9,485 bases of DNA, from positions 1 to 9,485 of the forward strand of contig JACKOV010000018.1 of NCBI GenBank assembly GCA_024234075.1, given 5' to 3'. Below, piece by piece: positions 1 to 4,811 of this stretch (position 1 is its first letter; each line of letters starts with the position of its first letter). The notes below the pieces were generated by a model. It was not told the origin of the DNA. It saw only the letters and a list, made by a program, of their open reading frames with translations, and made no database searches. The translations under genes were made by a program, and so were the position numbers. This stretch comes from Nevskiaceae bacterium. GTDB lineage: Bacteria > Pseudomonadota > Gammaproteobacteria > Steroidobacterales > Steroidobacteraceae.

Positions 1-49
1 TGCCCTCCGAAGGCAGGGGTCACAAGTTCGAATCTTGTCGGGCGCGCCA
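1..49 (+). tRNA. tRNA-Arg(CCG), 3' part, cut by the window edge
   Basis: Reads as the 3' two-thirds of a tRNA. The anticodon loop is CTCCGAA at 5-11, with anticodon CCG at 7-9, flanked by a stem whose 3' strand is GGCAG at 12-16. The T arm is ACAAG/CTTGT around TTCGAAT at 22-38. The acceptor 3' strand CGGGCGC is at 39-45, the discriminator is G46 and CCA is encoded at 47-49. From memory, loop and acceptor agree closely with E. coli tRNA-Arg(CCG), the reader of CGG codons. The 5' part including the D arm lies outside the window. tRNA 3' ends are common integration sites, and accessory DNA begins soon after this one, but I saw no second copy of the tRNA 3' end in the window. Confidence 0.95.
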
Positions 50-262
50 TATAATTCAAAGGCTTAGGCTGATCCGGCGCAATTGATCGCGGCGCATTTC
101 AGCCTGACGGTCAGCCCAGGGTCACTCGGCGCCCTTTACGGCCGCCTCGTCAGCACTCGCAGCAGATCGTTTAAGGCGCGCTGCCCACGCTTCCCGCTAC
201 GCACTTTATCGGCGACTATTGCGATGTCCATTCGCGTCCTGCACTTTATCCCTCTCGCGCCC
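50..262. other. Spacer between tRNA-Arg and the cassette region
   Basis: About 210 bases without a convincing gene. The one open frame of 69 codons here has no family resemblance and no ribosome binding site. The only structure seen is a 10-base direct repeat, GCACTTTATC, at 201-210 and 241-250, 40 bases apart. The plus strand of this stretch contains no AAC trinucleotide. The partner core needed to complete the attC half-site at 263-284 is therefore absent. Confidence 0.5.
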
Positions 263-284
263 CCGCTCCAGCGATTTGTTAGAC
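263..284 (-). repeat. Half attC recombination site (left arm only)
   Basis: On the minus strand, four bases after the brnA stop codon, the core GTCTAAC (284-278, matching RYYYAAC) is followed by AAATCGCTGGAGCGG. This closely matches the left arm of the complete attC at 885-947 (AACAAATTGCTGCACGCG). A complete site needs a complementary arm ending in GTTRRRY, and none is found in the following 230 bases. The site therefore looks broken by a deletion or junction that also ended the cassette array on the tRNA side. Confidence 0.55.
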
Positions 285-288
285 CTGC

Positions 289-555
289 CTAGCCCGCCTT
301 GAGTTCTTCACGTATCACCCGCCGAAGCGTCACTTCATCGACGCTAACAGCGCCCGCTGCTCTTCGCAGCGTCTGGTTAATCAGAGTTTGATACCCAGTA
401 CCCTCAGATTTCGCTTTTGCCTTGAAGGTCATCAGCAAATCGTTGTCCAGCATGATGGTAATGCGGGTCTTGCCCTTTGCTTCGGCCTGCAATCGAGCGA
501 GGTGCGGAACGGTGCTGGCTCGCTTGGCCTTCGAGAAGTCGTATTGCTTACGCAT
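289..555 (-). CDS. brnA: BrnA-type ribbon-helix-helix antitoxin
   Basis: 88-residue protein matching the BrnA antitoxin family. It opens with the family's MRKQYDFSKAKR and carries a ribbon-helix-helix DNA-binding segment at about residues 31-65 (strand TRITIMLDNDLL, then helices to QTLINQTLRRA). BrnA normally neutralises the BrnT ribonuclease and represses its own operon as a dimer or with the toxin. The start is fixed by an 8-nt overlap with the end of brnT (548-555), the usual translational coupling in this family. The gene ends four bases before the attC half-site, as expected of a cassette gene. Length and sequence look intact, so an intact antitoxin sits beside a disrupted toxin. GC content is visibly lower than in the exporter genes downstream, which fits acquired DNA. 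Confidence 0.85.
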   Translation of the reverse strand: MRKQYDFSKAKRASTVPHLARLQAEAKGKTRITIMLDNDLLMTFKAKAKSEGTGYQTLINQTLRRAAGAVSVDEVTLRRVIREELKAG

Positions 556-814
556 AGTATGAAGCCTCTTTTCGAGTGGCCTTGCGCGCAGAGATGAGGC
601 GAATTCGTTCCTCAGCGCGAAGTGTGTAGATAATCGTCAGCAACCTGGCTGAGGCGCTCATTCCAACCAGCACCCAGCGCGGCTCCCCAGCCGAAGCATC
701 GTCTTCTTGGACTAAGCCAGCCGGATCGAGCAGAGCGGTCGCTCCCTCTTCGAAGCTGATTCCGTGCTTCTTGAGGTTAGCGGCTGCCTTGGCAGCGTCT
801 CACTCAATCTTCAT
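548..814 (-). pseudogene. brnT: BrnT-type toxin, disrupted by a stop at codon 5
   Basis: Translating the minus strand from ATG at 814 gives MKIE, then TGA, then an otherwise clean BrnT sequence. DAAKAAANLKKHGISFEE comes first; the segments RLLTIIYTLRAEERIRLISAR and KATRKEASYYA end at TAA 548-550. BrnT is a RelE-fold ribonuclease toxin, and the family begins MKIEWDxxKAxxNxxKHG. The stop (TGA, 800-802) sits exactly where the conserved Trp (TGG) belongs, so a single G-to-A change explains it. The total of 88 codons fits the family and no frameshift is seen. No in-frame ATG occurs before codon 52, so re-initiation would lose most of the fold. AGGA lies 8 nt before the ATG. Read-through or a base-call error are the alternatives. 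Confidence 0.85.
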
Positions 815-832
815 ATGCATATCCTATGCATA
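814..832. promoter_or_regulatory. Candidate BrnA operator: two TATGCATA boxes
   Basis: The self-complementary octamer TATGCATA occurs at 814-821 and again at 825-832, three bases apart, touching the brnT start codon and overlapping the putative -10. Paired palindromic half-sites at the promoter are what ribbon-helix-helix antitoxins usually bind. Binding by BrnA is an inference from position and symmetry. Confidence 0.5.
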
Positions 833-849
833 ACATGCAAGAATGGCAA
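821..849 (-). promoter_or_regulatory. Putative brnTA promoter
   Basis: On the minus strand TTGCCA (849-844, five of six matches to the -35 consensus) is followed after 17 bases by TAGGAT (826-821, four of six to the -10). Transcription would start close to 814, the A of the brnT ATG. The same AGGA could instead act as a Shine-Dalgarno sequence for a longer transcript, so the two readings compete. Confidence 0.4.
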
Positions 850-884
850 CCATTCCGTAACGACTCGCCAATTTCATCAAGCAG

Positions 885-947
885 GTCTAACGGTTGAGCT
901 GAGCGGCGCGCGCGCCTTCGCACGTCGCGTGCAGCAATTTGTTATGC
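885..947 (-). repeat. Complete integron attC site (63 bp)
   Basis: Read on the minus strand it starts with GCATAAC (947-941) and ends with GTTAGAC (891-885), a perfect GTTRRRY core whose complement is GTCTAAC. The intervening arms are imperfectly complementary: TTGCTG near the left against the complement of the right arm, TTGAGCTG, with extra unpaired bases. The middle is very GC-rich and can fold back. This unequal hairpin is typical of attC sites, which integron integrases recombine as a folded single strand. The stop codon of higA lies inside the left core, as is common for cassette genes. The predicted cut is between G891 and T890. It separates the higBA cassette from the brnTA cassette. 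Confidence 0.72.
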
Positions 948-1253
948 GGCAATCACTTCGCGCAATACCTTGGGATGACGCGCCACAATCTTCAGAAGCG
1001 TCTCCGCTGCTCCCGATGGCTGGCGGCGACCCTGCTCCCACTGCTGGAGGGTTCTGGGAGAGATCTTCAGTGCTGCAGCAAACTGAGCCTGAGAAAGACC
1101 ACTCTTCAGGCGAGCCGTAATGACGTCGTTTGCTTCTACCCTGTACTTGGCACCGTAACGCCCCGCCTTCACATCTCGGATGGCCTGCAGTAGCTCTTCA
1201 CCGATGTTTCGCTTCGCGTCACGCGACAGCAGATCTTTCTCACGACGTGGCAT
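942..1253 (-). CDS. higA: HigA/NadS-type helix-turn-helix antitoxin
   Basis: 103 residues from ATG 1253. Residues 1-40 form a charged N-terminal region (RNIGEELLQAIRDVKAGR) typical of antitoxins of HigA2/NadS type. Residues 41-90 hold an XRE-like helix-turn-helix with the family hallmark GLSQAQFAAALKISPRTLQQ followed by WEQGRRQPSGAA. It should bind and neutralise the HigB toxin and repress the operon. The gene is second in its operon, overlapping higB by 14 nt (1240-1253), the toxin-first order of HigBA systems. A longer upstream start would run antisense-free into higB coding sequence, so the ATG at 1253 is preferred. The TAA stop is embedded in the attC core. From memory, similar HigBA modules occur in the Vibrio cholerae superintegron. 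The gene appears intact. Confidence 0.88.
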   Translation of the reverse strand: MPRREKDLLSRDAKRNIGEELLQAIRDVKAGRYGAKYRVEANDVITARLKSGLSQAQFAAALKISPRTLQQWEQGRRQPSGAAETLLKIVARHPKVLREVIAA

Positions 1254-1560
1254 GACCCATCTCCTCTGCAATCTTTCGCAGGACATGCGCCGGGATATTC
1301 TCCCGTGCGCTTTTCGCATAAATAACCAGCAGAACAACCGCACCGCGCGCCAGTCGCGCGGTGTAGATGATCCGCACTCCACCGCGTTTTCCGGCACCGG
1401 CACGAGACCATCGTATCTTCCGGCAGCCGCCCGACCCTGGAATGACGTCACCAACCTCGGGGTTGCTCGCGATGAATGCCGCAAACTCTCCACGCTCTTC
1501 CTCTGACCAGTAATCCGGCCATAGTCTCGTGAAGAGAGGGGATTCGATGATTGTCAGCAT
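1240..1560 (-). CDS. higB: HigB/RelE-family ribonuclease toxin
   Basis: 106-residue toxin of the RelE/HigB superfamily. It has the conserved GSGGCRKIRW stretch (about residues 42-51), then GKRGGVRIIY (57-66), a hydrophobic strand VVLLVIYAK and a C-terminal helix ENIPAHVLRKIAEEM. HigB toxins cut mRNA at the ribosome, and the basic residues of these motifs form the RNA-contacting face. Full family length with no disruption seen, so this cassette probably encodes an active pair with higA. There is no Shine-Dalgarno sequence before ATG 1560, while a -10-like TATAGT lies only 8 nt upstream, suggesting a leaderless message. No later in-frame ATG gives a plausible protein. The 5' end directly abuts the damaged intI gene on the other strand. 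Confidence 0.88.
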   Translation of the reverse strand: MLTIIESPLFTRLWPDYWSEEERGEFAAFIASNPEVGDVIPGSGGCRKIRWSRAGAGKRGGVRIIYTARLARGAVVLLVIYAKSARENIPAHVLRKIAEEMGHATS

Positions 1561-2081
1561 TGGAGCCGACTATACGCCACTGGCGTACTACTGAGCAAGC
1601 GGGCCCAGCTCTCACTCTTAAGGCCCACCTGTATTGGATGCGTCGTTACGTCCGTTCTCTCCAGGGTCTGCATCCTCGGGAGTGTGGCGGCCCCGAGGTC
1701 GAGCGGTTTCTTTCCTGGCTCGCGGTGCATGGGCAGGTGGCTCCCTCGACGCAGAACCAGGCGCTGGCGGCCAGCCTCTTTCTCTACCGTCATGTGCTGG
1801 AGATCAATCTGCCCTGGCTGGAGTGTGTTACGCGGACGGCTCGCTCTCGCCACATTCCGGTGGTGTTGACCCGCGAGGAAACGCGGCGGGTGCTGGCAGA
1901 ACTTCAGGGCACTCCCTGGCTGGTGGCGAATTTGCTGTATGGCGGTGGCCTGCGGCTACAGGAAGCCTTGATGCTGCGGGTAAAAGATCTGGATCTTGAA
2001 CGGCTGGAGCTGGTGGTCGCCGAGATACCAAGATTGCTGTCGATCCTTGGCCGCATGGCGGCTCTCCCTTCGTCCTGTTGA
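1551..2081 (+). pseudogene. intI: Integron integrase IntI, truncated and inactive
   Basis: Tyrosine recombinase of the integron type. Resemblance is clear from about 1614 to 2018: AHLYWMRRYV, then EVERFLSWLA, VAPSTQNQALAA, LPWLECV, IPVVLTREE, and LLYGGGLRLQEALMLRVKDLD. That covers the N-terminal SAM-like DNA-binding domain and the box I arginine (in GLRLQE, residue 135). The usual GKGGKDR stretch, the IntI-specific insertion, and the box II HxxR...Y catalytic residues are missing. After about 2018 an unrelated tail runs to the stop, so roughly half of a normal 320-340 residue protein is left. The 5' end is also odd: residues 1-20 do not match IntI, and the TTG that opens the frame overlaps the start of higB. 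Integrase orientation opposite to the cassettes is canonical. Bases 2019-2196 match nothing I recognise. Confidence 0.85.
1569..1598 (-). promoter_or_regulatory. Putative higBA promoter with palindromic operator
   Basis: On the minus strand TTGCTC (1598-1593) and TATAGT (1574-1569) are 18 bases apart. They enclose a perfect 15-base palindrome TACGCCA-C-TGGCGTA at 1573-1587. TATAGT matches the -10 consensus at five of six positions; the -35 is weak. An operator between the two promoter elements fits autorepression by HigA, but that is inference. The transcript would begin at about 1561-1562, next to the higB ATG. Confidence 0.5.
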
Positions 2082-2196
2082 ACGGCTCAGGAGTGCGGAT
2101 GGCTCTTCGGTTGACGTCCGGCCGCTATGGTGGGGCGGTTTGAGGCGTGGATAATCGCAACAATGACACCGCCGGCACAACCGCAGGAAAACAACG

Positions 2197-2331
2197 ATGA
2201 GCGAGCGCTTCGAAGTCGGCGATCACGTCGCCTGGAGCTCCGAGGCCGGTCATGTCATAGAGATCAAGATCGACAAGACCGGTCATGTCGCGATGCGCAA
2301 AGAATTGGCACTGATAAAGATCGCGGGGTGA
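2197..2331 (+). pseudogene. DUF2945 (tudor-like) protein with an internal deletion
   Basis: A 44-codon open frame preceded by AGGAAA, 7 nt from the ATG. Its first 20 residues, MSERFEVGDHVAWSSEAGHV, match the start of DUF2945 proteins (small SH3/tudor-like domains of about 65-75 residues). The end, IKIDKTGHVAMRKELALIKI, matches the family C-terminus (IKSDKTxHxAxHKxxALKKL). The middle, usually containing the VDYKG...HASxxxPQY stretch, is missing without a frameshift, leaving roughly 25-30 residues too few. The barrel could hardly fold, so I treat it as a deletion remnant, though it may still be translated. GGTCATGTC occurs on both sides of the joint region (2248-2256 and 2281-2289). DUF2945 function is not established. 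Confidence 0.6.
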
Positions 2332-2386
2332 CGGTTCAGGCCTTGATGATCGTCGAGAGGACAGGCTGAGCAGTCTCCCCCGAATC

Positions 2387-4033
2387 TCAGCTGGAACCGG
2401 CTGGATGCGGCACCGCAGTCACCCCCGGCTGGGAACGGGAATCCGGCGTCGCGCGACCCTGCACGAGATAGTGGCAAATACGCCAGATGTGGTTGCCGAT
2501 GCGCTCCAGCGAGCGGAAGGTATCCGTGCGCTGCAGCGCATCGGCCGAACTCTCCGAACCCGAGGCCGTCTCTCTCAACAGATCGTGCCGCACCTGGCGC
2601 GACAGGCCCGACAGCTGCATCGCGTTCGACTCCAGCGGCTCCAGATACGTCTGCAGATCCCCCTGCTGCAGCCCGTGCTGTGCCGACTGCAGGATCTGCC
2701 GGATGTTCTCCAGCGCCCAGTCATACCCTGGCTGGGCCAGATCGATGCCGGCCTGCGAGAGATCGTACAAACGGGTGCGGAACCGCAGCAGATGATCGAT
2801 CGCATGCAACTGCGCGATGCGCTGGGCACCGGCCACGACGTCGTCCGCCGGCATCACGATGCGGCTGACGAAATCGTAGGTCTCGTTCAGCAATGGCGTC
2901 GTCTGCCGCAGCCGGGTCTCATGCGTGTTGTTGGTGGTGGCGCCCGAACCGGACAGCATCTCTGCATAGACATCCAGCAGCCGCGACATCACCTGCTCCA
3001 GCACCCGTTGCGAAGCCTCCAGGGCCACCGCCGGAATCGACAGTAGCGAAGCGTCCAGCCGCTGCGTGACCACCTCGCCCCGCTCGGGCAGAAGGCGTTC
3101 GACCAGTCGCGCGAACCGCGATACGGACGGCAGGAACAGGACCACGCCCACCGCGATGAAGAGCGTATGGAACGCCGCGAGACTGGTGGCACCGGGCGCC
3201 AGGCCGGCGTGGGTATCCAGCCAGGCGATCGCGCGCAGAAACACCGGCAGCAGAACGATGGCGAGGAAGCCCGCCACCGCGTTGAACAGGATGTACGCCA
3301 GCGCGGTCCGCTTGGCGTAGATCGTTCCACCGATGGCCACCAGCGCGCCGGTCAAGGTGGTGCCGATCGCCGCACCGACCACCAAAGCCGCCGCCTGCTC
3401 GAAGTTGATGGTCTGCGTATGCAGCGCAGTCAGGGTGGTGGCGACGGCAGCCGTCGAGGACTGCAGGATCGCGGTCAGTGCGAGGCCGATCAGCATCGTG
3501 ATCATCGGGGCCGCGAATCCACCCGCCGGCAAGGCCGCCAGGTTGAATACGCCAGCCAGGCCCTGCATGCCCTGCTGCAGCGTATCCAGCCCCAGGAACA
3601 GCATGCCGAAGCCGGCCATGGCCAGACCCAGTTCGGCCCAGCCGCCTCGGCCGAGCAGCTTGAGCATTGCCCCGCCGCCGATCAACGGCAGCGTGTAGAA
3701 GCCGAGCTGGATCTTCAGCCCCAGGCTCGCGACGATCCAGCCCGTTGCGGTGTTGCCCAGACTCGCGCCGATGAGCACACCGATCGCCTGCGAGAAGCTG
3801 ATCAGGCCGGCACTGACGAAACCGATCAGCGTGACCGTGGTCGCGGTCGAGGACTGGACCGCCATGGTGGCCAGCGTGCCGGAAATGAAGGCCTTGGAGG
3901 GCGTGCCGGTGAAATGCGCCAGCGCCCGCTTGGTCGCGCCGCCGCCGAAAGCCACCAGGCCCTGCGACAGCAGCATCATGCCGATCAGGAACAGGCCGAG
4001 GCCGCCGACGAACGGGAAAACGATGTCTTGCAT
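2387..4033 (-). CDS. Na+/phosphate cotransporter with PhoU-like tail
   Basis: 548-residue inner-membrane protein of the Na/Pi cotransporter family (NptA/YjbB type). Residues 1-300 are very hydrophobic and contain the two inverted Na/Pi-cotransporter repeats. Each has the hallmark QSST motif: AVQSSTATTVTLIG at 58-71 and ILQSSTAAVATT at 189-200. Each is followed by a GASLGNT (89-95) or GAAIGTTLTG (220-229) segment. QSS motifs form the sodium and phosphate site in SLC34-type transporters. Residues from about 325 are helical and hydrophilic and resemble a PhoU-like domain, as in bacterial YjbB. The start ATG 4033 follows AAAGG only three bases away, a tight but usable spacing. It probably imports, or under some conditions exports, phosphate. 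The gene is intact, although its upstream neighbour is a remnant ending only 6 nt away, so its original promoter may have been lost. Confidence 0.88.
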   Translation of the reverse strand: MQDIVFPFVGGLGLFLIGMMLLSQGLVAFGGGATKRALAHFTGTPSKAFISGTLATMAVQSSTATTVTLIGFVSAGLISFSQAIGVLIGASLGNTATGWIVASLGLKIQLGFYTLPLIGGGAMLKLLGRGGWAELGLAMAGFGMLFLGLDTLQQGMQGLAGVFNLAALPAGGFAAPMITMLIGLALTAILQSSTAAVATTLTALHTQTINFEQAAALVVGAAIGTTLTGALVAIGGTIYAKRTALAYILFNAVAGFLAIVLLPVFLRAIAWLDTHAGLAPGATSLAAFHTLFIAVGVVLFLPSVSRFARLVERLLPERGEVVTQRLDASLLSIPAVALEASQRVLEQVMSRLLDVYAEMLSGSGATTNNTHETRLRQTTPLLNETYDFVSRIVMPADDVVAGAQRIAQLHAIDHLLRFRTRLYDLSQAGIDLAQPGYDWALENIRQILQSAQHGLQQGDLQTYLEPLESNAMQLSGLSRQVRHDLLRETASGSESSADALQRTDTFRSLERIGNHIWRICHYLVQGRATPDSRSQPGVTAVPHPAGSS

Positions 4034-4039
4034 AAACCT

Positions 4040-4405
4040 TTAAGCCAGGGAGCTGGAACCATCCAAATCGGAGAGACCCGACGATCCCCTGCGGACAGCG
4101 TGGCAGGCTCGCGTCGTTTCGCCCATGCCGGTCACGGCGCGATATGCCTGGCGCAGATGGTTGGGCATATCCGGCATCGTATAGGCCAGCACCCCGGCAT
4201 TGGCCAATGGGCGCAAATGCCGAGTTGCAGCGATGCCGCTGCCCTTGGTCGCCGCAAACCGGGTATCGGGCAGCACGGCGGCGATACGCGGGTTGCGCGG
4301 CACCGACCCTGGCTCGCCCAAGTGCTCCAATGACTTCGGAGATTGACCGGGGTTTCGAACTTCGATGCGGTTTGAGTAACCGATGATCTGCAGATAGTCG
4401 GTCAT
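4040..4405 (-). pseudogene. Remnant of an AlbA/Schlafen-type ATP-binding regulator
   Basis: Residues about 4-55 (YLQIIGYSNRIEVRNPG, then LGEPGSVPRNPRIAAVL, TRFAATKGSGI) match the C-terminal ATPase-like domain of RecG-like/AlbA_2 putative regulators. These are normally about 400-500 residues long and read YIQIIRYSNRIExRNPGxS...LGxPGSxxRNPxIAxxL...FAETKGSGI. The N-terminal AlbA domain is not found upstream, and after about residue 70 the sequence no longer follows the family. What is left is a fragment cut at both ends. The ATG at 4405 is probably only an internal methionine. It ends 6 nt before the phosphate transporter gene, a spacing more likely set by deletion than by operon design. Function is presumably lost. 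Confidence 0.65.
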
Positions 4406-4518
4406 CCCGCCACCTCGCCCAGCAGCTTCATGATGAAGGCCGACGGTGCCTGCTGATTCATTCCGCTCCCGATCCCCCGCCTGGCTGCCCCAGTGGCCCC
4501 ACTAGCCCTTCGGCGGGT

Positions 4519-4791
4519 TTGGCCGCGCAATTTTGCCGGAAGATGGGCTGCGGGGTGTGGCTCCCTTCCGTCGGCAGTATCGGCAGTGGTTGCCGCCGCG
4601 AACTGCAGCTCGACGCCAACCTGCCGCTCGATGGTGCCGGACTGCCGGGCGTCACCGTCAAAGGTCCCGGCCTGCGCGGCGGCAGTCCGCTCGACTACCT
4701 CGACGAGCGCATCCTGCGCAGCGGACACTGCTTCGGAATCAATGTGCAACGACCCGTGGCGGATCGGCAGCAGCTCTTGCAGAATAATTAA
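4519..4791 (+). pseudogene. Unidentified coding-like fragment
   Basis: I do not recognise this protein. From about 4602 to the TAA at 4789-4791 the frame shows the codon pattern of real genes here, with G or C in most third positions. It gives a coherent hydrophilic sequence (LQLDANLPLDGAGLPGVTV, LRGGSPLDYLDERILRSGHC, FGINVQRPVADRQQLLQ). No start codon with a ribosome binding site is seen. The first 28 codons, from a TTG, are Gly/Ser/Cys-rich and lack the coherent pattern of the rest, so the 5' end is probably lost. The stop lies inside the tetR operator palindrome. An opposite-strand frame (4402-4749) is Arg/Ala-rich and looks like a shadow. Confidence 0.3.
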
Positions 4792-4806
4792 TCAACTGAT
4801 TAATAT
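4777..4806 (+). promoter_or_regulatory. Putative promoter of the tetR-exporter operon
   Basis: TTGCAG (4777-4782) and TAATAT (4801-4806) are 18 bases apart, and the 18-bp palindrome fills the spacer and enters the -10. Both elements are only partial matches to consensus (three and four of six). Transcription would start near 4812-4813, on the tetR start codon itself. Confidence 0.4.
4787..4804. promoter_or_regulatory. Perfect 18-bp palindrome, probable TetR-family operator
   Basis: ATTAATCA-AC-TGATTAAT: two 8-base arms, exactly complementary, around a 2-base centre. It is an AT-rich island in very GC-rich surroundings and ends 7 bases before the regulator's start codon. TetR-family repressors typically bind such symmetric sites at their own promoter, so autoregulation of the whole operon is the natural reading. 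That this protein binds it is inferred. Confidence 0.7.
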
Positions 4807-4811
4807 GCGGC

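Noticed and set aside
1..49. tRNA-Arg as the attachment site of a tyrosine-integrase genomic island
   Set aside because: Plausible position, but no second copy of the tRNA 3' end was seen in the window and the only integrase present is of integron type, which uses attI/attC and not tRNA genes.
201..250. GCACTTTATC direct repeat, 40-base period, as a possible CRISPR or iteron array
   Set aside because: Only two copies of 10 bases, with no further units and no cas or replication genes nearby.
83..292. 69-codon plus frame after the tRNA
   Set aside because: No ribosome binding site, no family resemblance, and it crosses the attC half-site and the brnA stop.
1180..1506. 108-codon plus frame across higB/higA
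   Set aside because: Shadow of the overlapping toxin-antitoxin genes; no recognisable protein.
1551..2081. Transposase or XerC/D recombinase
   Set aside because: The motifs VVLTREE, LLYGGGLRLQEALMLRVKDLD and the attC-bearing neighbourhood fit IntI better; no terminal inverted repeats or target duplications were noticed.
3167..4333. 388-codon open frame on plus, opposite the phosphate transporter
   Set aside because: Arg/Gln/Glu-rich low-information sequence caused by the high GC of the opposite gene; no family features, whereas the minus strand shows clear QSST motifs and membrane segments.
4402..4749. 115-codon minus frame as the missing N-terminal part of the AlbA-type regulator
   Set aside because: It is in a different frame, lacks AlbA-domain motifs and has the Ala/Arg/Thr composition of a shadow of the plus-strand fragment.
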